A stretch of DNA of 64,000 bases, taken from Flavobacteriaceae bacterium PS02293. Lineage in GTDB: Bacteria; Bacteroidota; Bacteroidia; Flavobacteriales; Weeksellaceae. The notes beneath the pieces were generated by a model that ran no database searches, was not told the DNA's origin, and worked only from the letters and a program-made list of their open reading frames with translations. This document shows positions 1 through 8,329 of this stretch, piece by piece (within the stretch, counting starts at the first letter, position 1; the number at the start of each line of letters is the position of its first letter). A program made the position numbers and the translations under genes. The stretch is taken from NCBI GenBank assembly GCA_029960045.1, contig JASCOV010000005.1:124001-188000 (forward strand). The letters are read 5' to 3'.

Positions 1-120
1 TATCAACATTTTTTGGCATTTACAAGAGGACAAATTGATACGAGAGATATTTTTTATTTTCTGTTTGTCATATTTATAGGATTAGGATTGGCAAGCTGGT
101 TTGTCTGGAGAAAGAAGTAG
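1..120 (+). CDS. gldF: Gliding motility ABC transporter permease GldF, C-terminal end (partial)
   Basis: Only the last 39 codons are present, reading in frame from base 1 to the stop at 118-120. They encode a hydrophobic helix (FYFLFVIFIGLGLASWFVW) followed by a short basic tail, as expected for the last membrane segment of an ABC permease. GldG follows on the same strand, and gldF precedes gldG in Bacteroidota, where GldA, GldF and GldG form an ABC complex linked to gliding and type IX secretion. The name rests mainly on this context, because the retained piece alone is too short to identify. Confidence 0.75.
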   Translation, partial: YQHFLAFTRGQIDTRDIFYFLFVIFIGLGLASWFVWRKK

Positions 121-178
121 GGAAAGATTCAAGAAAAAAGTAAAAAGATAAAAGACTTCCAATTGGAGCGTTGAATCT

Positions 179-267
179 GCAGCCCGGCTTGAGTGGAAAT
201 CCTTTTTTGCGGTTGGAAAAGCAAAGGCAAAAAGATTGGGAACGGAAGACGGATTAAGCTGCCCAAA
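179..267 (+). repeat. Dispersed intergenic repeat, copy 1
   Basis: About 89 bp between gldF and gldG. It begins GCAGCCCGGCTTGAG and ends GCTGCCCAAA, with CCTTTTTTGC and GCAAAAAGATTGGGA near the centre. Related copies lie at 9962, 11558, 11792, 31314 and 37408. The ends GCAGC/GCTGC and the inner CTTTTTTGC/GCAAAAAG are inverted, so the unit can fold. It carries no coding sequence. It splits two genes that are normally close in one operon. Confidence 0.9.
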
Positions 268-300
268 AAATTTAAATTATAAAAATTCATTATCATTAAG

Positions 301-1959
301 ATGAATAAAAAAAATAAAATTACTCTAATAATTATAACGGTTCTTCTGGTCATCGGGATGAGCGGATTGGTTTACAAACGTTTCGACTTGACGGCAGAAA
401 AACGATACACACTTTCGGATTCTACAATCAAAGTTTTGAAAAGCATTGACAAACCAATGGTTTTTGAAGTTTATCTGGATGGCGATTTTCCGGCTTCCTT
501 CAAACAACTTCAGAACGAGACTAAGTTTATGCTGGACGAGTTCCGAAAAATCAATCCAAAAATAGATTACAAATTCCGTGATCCGATTGCTGAGAAAATT
601 CCGATGGATACTTTGCAGGCGATGGGAATTCAGCCTTCTCAATTGGTGGATAAAAAAGCGGGGAAAGATTCTCAGATTATTCTTTATCCTTACGCCGCGG
701 TCAAATATAACGGTTTTGGAACTTCGATTCCACTGATGGTTCAGCAATCCGGAATCGACGCACCAACTCAGCTTACCAAATCGATAGAAAATCTGGAGTA
801 TAATTTCATCTCAACCATCAAAGGCCTGACTGAAGAAACAGCGAAAAATGTTGGGTTTTTGGTCAATCAACAGGAGTTAGGTCCGGATGAATTCCGTGGA
901 TTTCTGGACGTGGCAATGGAAAACTACAACGTTGGACCAGTCATCCCTGAAAACAAAACCGAACTTTCCCTTGCTGACGTTCCAAAACTGAAACAAATGG
1001 ACGCACTCGTAATCGCAAAACCTAGAAAAGCTTTTACCGATAATGAGAAGGTAATTCTGGATCAATATATTATGAACGGCGGAAAAACACTTTGGATGAT
1101 CGACGCTGTGAATGCCGAAATGGACACACTTTTCCAGGCGAAAAAAATTATGGCTTATCCCCTTGATCTTAATCTTACAGACTTTATGTTTAATTATGGT
1201 TTAAGGATCAATCCAGCCTTGACAAAGGATATGAAAAAATCTGCGTTGATCAGAATTGTTTCCGGCGAAGTTGCTGGAAATCCGCAGTACAGCAGTTTTC
1301 TTTGGCCTTATTTCCCCTTAGGAATTTCTGAAACCAAAAATCCAATTACCAAAAATATTAATCCTGTAAAATTCGAATTCCCAACTTCTATTGATACTTT
1401 GGGAAGGAAAAATATTAAAACTAAAGTTCTTTTCGAATCCAGTGAAAGAACAATTAGTAAGACTGTTCCGAACTATGTTGCCTTGTCCGAAATCGTGCGT
1501 GCAGACAGCATTGGTGAAATGGAACGTCCTACTCCACCAAAGATTTTCGCGGTGGCTTTGGAAGGAAAATTCACCTCAGCTTATGCAACAAGAAGTGAGA
1601 AAAATGCTTATCCAGGTTTCAAAGCTCAAAGTCCGGAAAACAAAATGCTCGTAATTGCTGATGGCGATATTGCACGAAATCAAATCTGGAAAGGAAAATC
1701 GCTTCCTCTTGGCGAAGACCTTCTGACCAAAGAACATTACGGAAATGCTCAATTCCTGAGAAATGCTCTGGATTATCTTTTGGACGACAGCAATCTGATG
1801 GAACTTAGAAATAGAACGATCGAAATCCGATTATTAGACAGAGAAAGAGTTGAAGAAGAACGATCGAAATGGCAATGGATCAATCTGCTTTTACCTTTAG
1901 GAATTTTGGGAATTTTGGGTGCTGCATTTTATTTTATCAGAAAGAAGAAATTCTCATAA
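301..1959 (+). CDS. gldG: Gliding motility-associated ABC transporter substrate-binding protein GldG
   Basis: A 552-residue protein with an N-terminal membrane helix (about residues 7-24) and a C-terminal one (about 527-545) ending in RKKKFS. The large extracytoplasmic part between them is of the ABC_transp_aux/GldG type: an early LTAEKRYTLSDST segment, then a domain with LVIAKPRKAFTDNEK and the YIMNGGKTLWMIDAVNAEMD stretch. Length is normal for GldG. With GldF and GldA it is thought to form an ABC complex needed for gliding and linked to T9SS function in Flavobacterium. The ATG at 301 directly precedes the membrane anchor. A dispersed repeat sits upstream, so it may be transcribed from gldF through that repeat. 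Confidence 0.93.
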   Translation: MNKKNKITLIIITVLLVIGMSGLVYKRFDLTAEKRYTLSDSTIKVLKSIDKPMVFEVYLDGDFPASFKQLQNETKFMLDEFRKINPKIDYKFRDPIAEKIPMDTLQAMGIQPSQLVDKKAGKDSQIILYPYAAVKYNGFGTSIPLMVQQSGIDAPTQLTKSIENLEYNFISTIKGLTEETAKNVGFLVNQQELGPDEFRGFLDVAMENYNVGPVIPENKTELSLADVPKLKQMDALVIAKPRKAFTDNEKVILDQYIMNGGKTLWMIDAVNAEMDTLFQAKKIMAYPLDLNLTDFMFNYGLRINPALTKDMKKSALIRIVSGEVAGNPQYSSFLWPYFPLGISETKNPITKNINPVKFEFPTSIDTLGRKNIKTKVLFESSERTISKTVPNYVALSEIVRADSIGEMERPTPPKIFAVALEGKFTSAYATRSEKNAYPGFKAQSPENKMLVIADGDIARNQIWKGKSLPLGEDLLTKEHYGNAQFLRNALDYLLDDSNLMELRNRTIEIRLLDRERVEEERSKWQWINLLLPLGILGILGAAFYFIRKKKFS

Positions 1960-1975
1960 ATCACTTTAACAAACT

Positions 1976-2569
1976 ATGAAACAATTTTTAATCTTCTTAA
2001 TATTAATAATCAATTTTTCACTGGTTCAAAGTCAGGTCAAAGTGACTTCCAAATACGGAAGCGATCTGAGTGATCTTCAGGACGTTTTGAGATTCGAAAA
2101 TATCTTTACCGAGAAACTTACTTTCCAATCTGAAACTCTAAAAGGAAAATCTTACACCATTGCTTTGGAAGAATTTAAAAATGGAAAATTAATTAAAACT
2201 TCTGTACTTTTCAGTGATGATTATTTCAAAGTTGCTAATGATAAATTAGTCTTAAAATTCTACTTTAAATTAGCTGACGGAAAATTGAAAACGCAAATTC
2301 TCGGAAATGGTTTTTCAAGTAATAAATCAAGTTTCAAATTATCCAGTAATGAAGATCAATATGCGCTGAAAGATTTTTTTGGAAGCAAAGAAGAAATAAT
2401 TATCGACATTAATAAAAAAAATGCTGTGTTTGCAATCCTAACACCAACGATTCACAAAGATGGAACTGGTTCTTATTGCGAAGTTGCACAATCTGATCTT
2501 GCTCCTGAGAAATTAGGTGAAAAATTCAAAATTCCTCATTATTTTCTGGTGACAATAAAATTCAATTAA
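1976..2569 (+). CDS. Exported protein of unknown function downstream of gldG
   Basis: 197 residues. The N-terminus MKQFLIFLILIINFSLVQSQ is a clear Sec signal peptide with likely cleavage before QVKV, leaving a soluble protein of about 175 residues predicted to be mostly beta strand. There is no lipobox cysteine and no T9SS C-terminal domain. The gene starts 16 nt after gldG and ends 4 nt before lnt, so all three are probably cotranscribed. I do not recognise the family. A periplasmic role tied to the envelope genes around it is only inference. Confidence 0.8.
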   Translation: MKQFLIFLILIINFSLVQSQVKVTSKYGSDLSDLQDVLRFENIFTEKLTFQSETLKGKSYTIALEEFKNGKLIKTSVLFSDDYFKVANDKLVLKFYFKLADGKLKTQILGNGFSSNKSSFKLSSNEDQYALKDFFGSKEEIIIDINKKNAVFAILTPTIHKDGTGSYCEVAQSDLAPEKLGEKFKIPHYFLVTIKFN

Positions 2570-2573
2570 CAAG

Positions 2574-4226
2574 ATGAAAAACCTTTTATTAGCTTTGATT
2601 TCCGGAGTTTTGCTTGCCATTTCCTGGCCGACTTACGGGATTCCGTTTTTTATATTTTTTGCATTTGTTCCTTTATTAATGATGGAACACAACATTGCAA
2701 AATTTAGTAATATCAAAAGGAAAAGCTTAGCAATATTTGGTTTGTCCTATCTTACGTTTGTCATTTGGAACGCCGTTACAACAGGTTGGCTTTATAATTC
2801 CAAACTTCCGGATGGAAGCAATTCTCTTTTGGCAGTTTTGTTTCCGGTTTTGACGAATGCCTTTTTTATGTCGATTATTTTCCATTTCTATCGACTTTAC
2901 AAAAGAAGTCAGGGAACGTATTTTGGATTGGTATTTTTTGTAGTGATTTGGATGACTTTTGAGAAGTTGCATCTCGTTTGGGAATTCACCTGGCCTTGGC
3001 TTAATCTTGGAAATGTCTTTGCAGATTACCATCAGTTTATTCAGTGGTATGATACTTTGGGAGCAACAGGCGGAAGTTTCTGGATTTTAATATGCAACGT
3101 TTTGGCATTTTACACTTTAAGGATTTGGGAAGCTGGAAGAATCAGAAAATCATTGATTAAAAATGTATCGATGTTGGCCGCATTTATCATTTTACCAATG
3201 CTGATTTCTTTGGTCAAATATTACAATTATTCACCAAAAACTGTTGGAACTTTAAATGTGACAATGCTTCAGCCGGCTTTGGATCCTTATTCGGAAAAAT
3301 ATCAGAAAGACAGCTTGACGATTGAAAGCGATCTTTTAAAATTAGCTGCCGAAAATTCTATTCTAAAAGACAAAACAGGAAATCAAAAAATAGATCTTTA
3401 CCTTTCACCAGAAACATCTTTACCCGGACCGGGTTCTATAAGTGAGCGTGGCTTCAATAACAGTTTGCTAATTAATAACATAAAGATATTCCTTACTCAA
3501 CATCCAAAATCGGTTTTTGCAGGCGGAATTTCCAGCTATTATGTTTATAAAGAAGATGAGGAAAAACCTGTCACAGCAAGTTATCTTGACCGACAAGGCA
3601 TTTGGGTTGATGAATATAATTCGGCGATACAAATCATTCCGAATCAAAAGCCGGAAGTGTATCACAAAGCGATGTTAGTTCCCGGTGTTGAGATTTTCCC
3701 TTATATCAATTTCTTCAAACCAATTTTAGGAGACGTAATGCTTGATCTTGGCGGAACAACACGTTCTCTCGGCATTTCCAAAGAACGAAAAGTATTCGCA
3801 AATCCTTACAACAAATCTGTAATTGCGCCAATCATTTGCTACGAAAGTATCTATGGTGAATTCGTCACTGATTATGTAAAAAAAGGAGCAAATCTTCTCA
3901 CAATCGTTACCAATGATTCCTGGTGGGGATATTCTCAGGGACACAAGCAATTACTCGATTATGCAAAACTTCGTGCAATAGAAACAAGGCGAGAAATTGC
4001 AAGAGCAGCGAACAGCGGAACAAGCGCATACATCAACTCCCGAGGCGATATTGTGGACGATTTGCCTTACGGCGCAAAAGGTGCATTGATGGCAAAAGTC
4101 AACCTAATAGACCACGAAACTTTCTATACAAGAAGTGGCGATTTTCTTTCCAGATTATCGATGTTTGTGATTGGGGCCTTATTGCTGTTTATTCCGGGGA
4201 GGAAATATTTGACGAGGAAGAAATAG
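2574..4226 (+). CDS. lnt: Apolipoprotein N-acyltransferase
   Basis: 550 residues. The first about 220 are a multi-pass membrane domain (TYGIPFFIFFAFVPLL, FEKLHLVWEFTWPWLNLGN). The rest is a nitrilase-type domain with the expected Glu-Lys-Cys triad: E280 in SPETSLPG, K365 in YHKAMLVPG and C422 in IICYES, then NDSWWGYSQG. The family transfers a third acyl chain to the N-terminal cysteine of lipoproteins at the inner membrane. A final hydrophobic helix (about 522-540) is also typical. It starts 4 nt after the preceding gene. Its end is 12 bp from the stop of the convergent gene at 4239 and I saw no clear terminator between them. Confidence 0.95.
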   Translation: MKNLLLALISGVLLAISWPTYGIPFFIFFAFVPLLMMEHNIAKFSNIKRKSLAIFGLSYLTFVIWNAVTTGWLYNSKLPDGSNSLLAVLFPVLTNAFFMSIIFHFYRLYKRSQGTYFGLVFFVVIWMTFEKLHLVWEFTWPWLNLGNVFADYHQFIQWYDTLGATGGSFWILICNVLAFYTLRIWEAGRIRKSLIKNVSMLAAFIILPMLISLVKYYNYSPKTVGTLNVTMLQPALDPYSEKYQKDSLTIESDLLKLAAENSILKDKTGNQKIDLYLSPETSLPGPGSISERGFNNSLLINNIKIFLTQHPKSVFAGGISSYYVYKEDEEKPVTASYLDRQGIWVDEYNSAIQIIPNQKPEVYHKAMLVPGVEIFPYINFFKPILGDVMLDLGGTTRSLGISKERKVFANPYNKSVIAPIICYESIYGEFVTDYVKKGANLLTIVTNDSWWGYSQGHKQLLDYAKLRAIETRREIARAANSGTSAYINSRGDIVDDLPYGAKGALMAKVNLIDHETFYTRSGDFLSRLSMFVIGALLLFIPGRKYLTRKK

Positions 4227-4238
4227 AAAGATTTAAAA

Positions 4239-4565
4239 TTATTTCATTGCATAATAACAACTTTGGCTGTATAAATGGCTCAAGTTACTTGCTGAAATCC
4301 AATTATACTTTAATAAAATATCAACTTTGAATTTTTTGAAATCTACAAAACTAATTTCTTTATTAATGACTGAGCCACTCTTGTAAACATAGTCATTTGC
4401 AAATTTGTTTACCTCTTTACAAATGGAATTAATTTTTTCTAAATCTTCAGAAGAAATTTCTGTATACTTTTTATGAAGTCTTTCGTGAATTGGTTTCAAC
4501 CAGTTTTCACCGAATTCCATTGACATATCTAATGTTACATTGAGTATTTCTTTAGACAAGTCCAT
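4239..4565 (-). CDS. Small hypothetical protein, last gene of the barnase/barstar run
   Basis: 108 residues, largely helical and charged, without signal peptide or membrane segment; it includes the stretch SSEDLEKINSICKEVNKFA. Its ATG overlaps the stop of the DinB gene by one base (TAATG), which points to translational coupling and supports both the start and its reality. I recognise no family. Confidence 0.65.
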   Translation of the reverse strand: MDLSKEILNVTLDMSMEFGENWLKPIHERLHKKYTEISSEDLEKINSICKEVNKFANDYVYKSGSVINKEISFVDFKKFKVDILLKYNWISASNLSHLYSQSCYYAMK

Positions 4566-5068
4566 TATAAATTCGGCAAATACCTTTCCTTAATAATATT
4601 CAAATGATGAATGTTGTGACCAACAGTCAGCTTCCCAATCGTTTCCACTTTTATCTCATTTTCATTCACGATTCCAATCAGTTGTGTAGCTTCAGCTGGC
4701 AATTTTCGGAAAAACGTCAAAGTTAATTTTCTCGTCAGCTTATATTCTTTGATTAAGCTTTTCAACGTTCGGGTTTCTGCGTAAGAATTGTCTGCCCAAC
4801 TTTCTTCATCAAAACCGGAAACCAAAGATTGGTCTTTTCTGGAAAATCTGAGCGCTCTGTAAGCAAAAACCTTCTCTGTATCAATCAAATGTTGCAAAAG
4901 CGTTTTCAAACTCCATTTTCCTTCTGCGTAAGCAAAGTTGCCTTGTTCTTCAGTGAGTTTTTCATAGATTTCCAAAGTCTGTTTACCTGAATTTTTCAGT
5001 TCCTCAATCCAATTTTCTGATGGAACAAGGTCAAGGTAACGCTGGATATATTTTTCGAAATCGGTCAT
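4565..5068 (-). CDS. DinB-family protein
   Basis: 167 residues with the four-helix-bundle pattern of the DinB/YfiT superfamily. The presumed metal-binding histidines are visible: H60 in LLQHLIDTEKVFAYRALR, and H151 with H154/H155 in VGHNIHHLNIIKERYL near the C-terminus. The family includes thiol transferases and damage-inducible proteins of unclear function, so no reaction can be assigned. It follows the GNAT gene after a 31-nt AT-rich gap and is coupled to the small gene behind it. Confidence 0.85.
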   Translation of the reverse strand: MTDFEKYIQRYLDLVPSENWIEELKNSGKQTLEIYEKLTEEQGNFAYAEGKWSLKTLLQHLIDTEKVFAYRALRFSRKDQSLVSGFDEESWADNSYAETRTLKSLIKEYKLTRKLTLTFFRKLPAEATQLIGIVNENEIKVETIGKLTVGHNIHHLNIIKERYLPNL

Positions 5069-5099
5069 TTTTTAATTGCTAATTGTTAATTATAAATTA

Positions 5100-5555
5100 T
5101 TACGAAACTTCCCATTCATAGAAATTGACCTCATTATATTTTTTGAAACCTGCGCTTGGATATAATTGATTTCCAATCATATTTTGTTTGCTGGTTTCCA
5201 AGTACATTCCACAAGAATCTGATGTTCTGCAAAGTTCTTTTGCTTCCTCAATCAACGCTTTGGAATAAGCCTTTCCACGAAATTCAGGATTGACGTAAAG
5301 GTCGTTAAGTAGCCAATAACGTTTCATTCTTGTAGAAGAAAACAAAGGATAAAGCTGGACAAAACCGCCTAATTTCCCATCTTCTTCAACCACAAAAATC
5401 TCAGAATCTTTGCTGTCCAATCTTTCAGAAATGAATTGCTCAGCGCCAGAAATATCAGAAGTTTTGTGATAGAACATTCTGTATTCATCAAATAATTGAG
5501 CCAATTGAGAAAGGTCGCCAATTGTTGCTTTTCTTGTATTATTATTCATTTTCAT
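5100..5555 (-). CDS. GNAT-family N-acetyltransferase
   Basis: 151 residues forming one GNAT domain. The acetyl-CoA-binding motif A is LYVNPEFRGKAYSKALIEEA (about residues 88-107), preceded by the beta-4 strand YWLLNDL; the C-terminal half has NQLYPSAGFKKYNEVNFYEW. It presumably transfers an acetyl group to a small molecule or protein amine; the substrate is unknown. The ATG at 5555 overlaps the end of the barstar gene by 14 nt, and an in-frame ATG at 5549 would shorten this to 8 nt. The overlap indicates cotranscription with barstar. Confidence 0.88.
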   Translation of the reverse strand: MKMNNNTRKATIGDLSQLAQLFDEYRMFYHKTSDISGAEQFISERLDSKDSEIFVVEEDGKLGGFVQLYPLFSSTRMKRYWLLNDLYVNPEFRGKAYSKALIEEAKELCRTSDSCGMYLETSKQNMIGNQLYPSAGFKKYNEVNFYEWEVS

Positions 5556-5850
5556 CTACATTTTCGTCCTCATCTTCGTATTGTTCAAGGTAATAAGTGA
5601 ATGTAAAATCCTCCACTTCATCTTCTACATCTTCCAAAGTCGTCAAAAGGTCTTCGAAAGTTTCCAGTTGATCCACGCTCATATTCACAAATTCGATGTG
5701 AAGTGGTAATTCCAAACCGCCTGAAATCACATCCGAAAGCGCATCCAGATTGTCTCCGAAATATTCCGGTAATTCTAATTTGGACTTCAATTCTGTGTAA
5801 AAATCTTCGTAATCGCCAATGTTTATAAAATCGATATATACTTCTTTCAT
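5542..5850 (-). CDS. Barstar-family RNase inhibitor
   Basis: 102 residues, close to the 89 of Bacillus barstar plus an acidic tail (YEDEDENVDENE). The signature EYFGDNLDALSDVISGG (about 29-45) matches the barnase-contact helix of barstar; D36 and D40 correspond to its Asp35 and Asp39, while Trp38 is replaced by Ser. It is cytoplasmic, as no signal is present. A complete barnase-type RNase lies two genes upstream, so the likely job is to block any of that RNase present in the cytoplasm. It starts 1 nt after the archaemetzincin gene. Confidence 0.9.
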   Translation of the reverse strand: MKEVYIDFINIGDYEDFYTELKSKLELPEYFGDNLDALSDVISGGLELPLHIEFVNMSVDQLETFEDLLTTLEDVEDEVEDFTFTYYLEQYEDEDENVDENE

Positions 5851-5851
5851 T

Positions 5852-6466
5852 TTAGGTAAATTTCCAATGTTTTGTTTTTAAATATTTTTTGCAATTATCA
5901 CAGAAATCTGTTTCTTCATCCGTAGGATTTCCGCCTTCCGCATCTCTCATAAAACAGGTTTTTTCGGGACAATGCTTCAAACCTTGCGTATGTCCAATTT
6001 CGTGAATGATTATTTTATAAAATTGCTCTTTCCTTTTTGATGCATCAAGTCTAAAGGAAGATGCAACGCAAGCTTTTCCCGGACGATAACCCAATCCCAT
6101 TATCCCAAAATCCTTTACATTTCCTTTGGTTGCACTGATATCTTTTGTAGTCAAACCAACCTTAATAAAATTATCTTTTGTCTGAGAGCTCAAAAATTTG
6201 ATAATTGAATCTGCTCTGTACCGATTTCTTGGTTGATAGTATGAATTTTTCGGAAAATCAATCGCCTTTAAAATTTCGACATTTGGATAAATTTTCTGAA
6301 TCTGTGAAGCGATATTTCCCAGCTCATCAATCTTCATATCTTTAAAAGGCTGAAGTTGTAAAACGACTTTCTCCGAAGTTTCAACAACCTTAGACTCTTT
6401 CTTTTCTTTACACGAAACCAAAAAGAAAATTACGAAAAATGAGTTTAATAAAAATACTTTCATCAA
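5852..6466 (-). CDS. Archaemetzincin-like zinc metalloprotease, lipoprotein
   Basis: 204 residues. A signal peptide ends in the lipobox LVSC (C19), so the mature protein should be lipid-anchored. The C-terminal part has the archaemetzincin signature: HEIGHTQGLKH (H155, H159 and H165 as zinc ligands, E156 as base), then C166, C171, M173 and a CDNC pair (C189, C192). The spacer before the last Cys pair is 15 residues, slightly shorter than the 17 usually quoted. Archaemetzincins are aminopeptidase-like metzincins with few known substrates. It sits between the barnase gene (6 nt away) and barstar (1 nt), a very tight arrangement suggesting one transcript. Confidence 0.88.
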   Translation of the reverse strand: MMKVFLLNSFFVIFFLVSCKEKKESKVVETSEKVVLQLQPFKDMKIDELGNIASQIQKIYPNVEILKAIDFPKNSYYQPRNRYRADSIIKFLSSQTKDNFIKVGLTTKDISATKGNVKDFGIMGLGYRPGKACVASSFRLDASKRKEQFYKIIIHEIGHTQGLKHCPEKTCFMRDAEGGNPTDEETDFCDNCKKYLKTKHWKFT

Positions 6467-6472
6467 AAGCTT

Positions 6473-6985
6473 TTATTGTTTTTCAAAACTTTTATAATGA
6501 TTTTTCGTCAACCAAACATCGCCATTTTTGGTAAAGACAATTCGGTCTGCACCCCGATTTCCACAATTGTAATTGACATCAGCTTCATAATATTGTTCGC
6601 CTTTTGGTAAAGACTTTTCACGGTTACTGAATTTGTCGCCACCAATTGCTTTTCCCTGCAAAACTTCACAGAGATTTCCTTTTGCTGCAATCCAACCTTT
6701 ACTTTTAGCTTCAGATTTTGTGATGTAATATTCCGGAAGTTTATGGTGTGATTTGACGTAAGAAATAACCTTATCATCATTCGTTAATTCTTCTATTGAA
6801 TTTCCATTAGAAGCACTTTTCGAATCAGAATCAACATCAGTTTTCTTTTGACTTTGATTTTCTTTAAGTTCTTTCGCATATTCATTTCTCTTCTCGATTT
6901 TATAATTCGTGATAAGGAACATTACCGATATTCCGGCAAAAGCACCGACAAGAAAGAATAAAAGGGTTTTTAGTTTCGGATTCAT
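6473..6985 (-). CDS. Barnase-type guanyl-specific ribonuclease with N-terminal membrane anchor or signal
   Basis: 170 residues. Residues about 7-27 (LLFFLVGAFAGISVMFLITNY) form a membrane segment, then comes a charged linker to about 62, then a full barnase domain. Motifs: HKLPEYYITKSEAKSKGW, KGNL, IGGDKFSNRE, YYEADVNYNCGNRGADRI and KNHYKSF. Catalytic residues align with barnase at identical spacing: E134 (Glu73), R144 (Arg83), R148 (Arg87), H163 (His102), and K90 matches Lys27. It should be an active RNA endonuclease facing the outside of the inner membrane or exported. It is the first gene of the run that contains barstar. Confidence 0.92.
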   Translation of the reverse strand: MNPKLKTLLFFLVGAFAGISVMFLITNYKIEKRNEYAKELKENQSQKKTDVDSDSKSASNGNSIEELTNDDKVISYVKSHHKLPEYYITKSEAKSKGWIAAKGNLCEVLQGKAIGGDKFSNREKSLPKGEQYYEADVNYNCGNRGADRIVFTKNGDVWLTKNHYKSFEKQ

Positions 6986-7079
6986 TGTGAAAAAATTCTA
7001 GGCTAAAATAATGAAAACCTCGATTTATAAAGAATAAAAAACAAATTTTAAAAATAATTTATCCTTATCCTAATTTTTC

Positions 7080-7087
7080 TATATTTG
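7080..7087 (+). promoter_or_regulatory. Candidate -7 box TATATTTG for the acyl-CoA dehydrogenase gene
   Basis: Matches the Bacteroidota -7 consensus TAnnTTTG and ends 17 nt before the ATG at 7105. No good TTG -33 element is present at the expected distance (TTTA only), so support is moderate. Confidence 0.5.
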
Positions 7088-7104
7088 GCGACAAAGATAA
7101 AAAT

Positions 7105-8244
7105 ATGGAAACCGCTACTATGGACAACCTAAAAATGATAGCCGAAACGGCAAAAGACTTCGCTGAAAAAAATATTCGCCCAAACATTATGGATTGGGAC
7201 GAGAGCCAAACTTTCCCAAAAGAACTCTTCCACCAGTTGGGAGAACTTGGCTTTATGGGAATCGTAATTCCCGAAGAATATGGAGGTTCTGGTCTTGGTT
7301 ATCAGGAATATGTAACAATTTTGGATGAGATTTCGCAAGTTGACCCTTCCATTGGATTGTCATTGGCAGCACATAATTCACTTTGTACGAACCACATTTA
7401 TGAATTCGGAAATGAGGAACAAAGACAAAGATGGATTCCACAATTGGCTTCCGGAAAAGTAATCGGTGCTTGGGGACTTACGGAGCACAACACAGGTTCT
7501 GACTCTGGCGGGATGTCCACAACAGCTGTAAAAGATGGCGACGACTGGATTATCAGTGGTGCGAAAAACTTCATCACACACGCTATTTCTGGAGATATTG
7601 CAGTTGTAATGACAAGAACGGGAGAAGTTGGTGCTAAGAATAATTCCACAGCTTTCGTTTTGGAAAAAGGAATGGCTGGATTCTCTTCTGGTAAAAAAGA
7701 AAATAAATTGGGAATGCGTGCATCGGAAACGGCAGAACTAATTATGGATAGCGTTCGCGTTCCGGACTCTCACAGATTGGGAGAAGTTGGAAGCGGTTTC
7801 AAACAAGCAATGAAAATCCTTGACGGTGGTCGTATTTCTATCGCAGCATTAAGTTTAGGAATTGCCAGAGGTGCATATAAAGCAGCACTTAAATATGCTC
7901 AGGAAAGACATCAGTTTGGAAAAGCGATTTCAGGTTTTCAGGCTGTTAATTTTATGTTGGCAGATATGGCAACAGAAATTGATGCATCCGAATTATTGAT
8001 TAGAAGAGCATCTGACCTCAAAAATGCTAAACAAAAAATGACGCGTGAAGGTGCAATGGCAAAACTATTTGCTTCTGAAGCTTGCGTTAGAATTTCTAAT
8101 AATGCATTACAGATTTTTGGAGGTTATGGTTATACGAAAGACTTTCCAGCGGAAAAATTCTACAGAGATTCCAAACTTTGTACAATTGGTGAAGGAACTT
8201 CTGAAATCCAGAGATTGGTAATTGGAAGAGACATTACTTCTTAA
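7105..8244 (+). CDS. Acyl-CoA dehydrogenase
   Basis: 379 residues, the normal length for short- and medium-chain acyl-CoA dehydrogenases. Order of domains: N-terminal helical part with QLGELGFMGIVIPEEYGGSG, middle beta domain with the FAD-contacting GAWGLTEHNTGSDSGG and ISGAKNFITHA, and C-terminal helical domain with RHQFGKAISGFQAV and LQIFGGYGYTKDFPAEKFYRD. The catalytic base is E363 in IGEGTSEIQR. It oxidises acyl-CoA to trans-2-enoyl-CoA with FAD and passes electrons to ETF. The gene stands alone with its own promoter box and a terminator at 8284, so chain-length preference cannot be read from context. Confidence 0.95.
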   Translation: METATMDNLKMIAETAKDFAEKNIRPNIMDWDESQTFPKELFHQLGELGFMGIVIPEEYGGSGLGYQEYVTILDEISQVDPSIGLSLAAHNSLCTNHIYEFGNEEQRQRWIPQLASGKVIGAWGLTEHNTGSDSGGMSTTAVKDGDDWIISGAKNFITHAISGDIAVVMTRTGEVGAKNNSTAFVLEKGMAGFSSGKKENKLGMRASETAELIMDSVRVPDSHRLGEVGSGFKQAMKILDGGRISIAALSLGIARGAYKAALKYAQERHQFGKAISGFQAVNFMLADMATEIDASELLIRRASDLKNAKQKMTREGAMAKLFASEACVRISNNALQIFGGYGYTKDFPAEKFYRDSKLCTIGEGTSEIQRLVIGRDITS

Positions 8245-8283
8245 GATTAAATGATTAAATAATCTAAAAATTAAAATATTCAG

Positions 8284-8317
8284 CCCTTTCAAAATTAATA
8301 ACTTTGAAAGGGTTTTT
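8284..8317 (+). terminator. Rho-independent terminator after the acyl-CoA dehydrogenase gene
   Basis: Perfect 10-bp stem CCCTTTCAAA (8284-8293) and TTTGAAAGGG (8303-8312), then a T run. Confidence 0.85.
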
Positions 8318-8329
8318 AAATTATAGCCG

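Noticed and set aside
7092..7099. A minus-strand TATCTTTG box as promoter of the barnase run
   Set aside because: It is 107 bp from the barnase start, overlaps the leader of the divergent gene and has no -33 partner; too weak to annotate.
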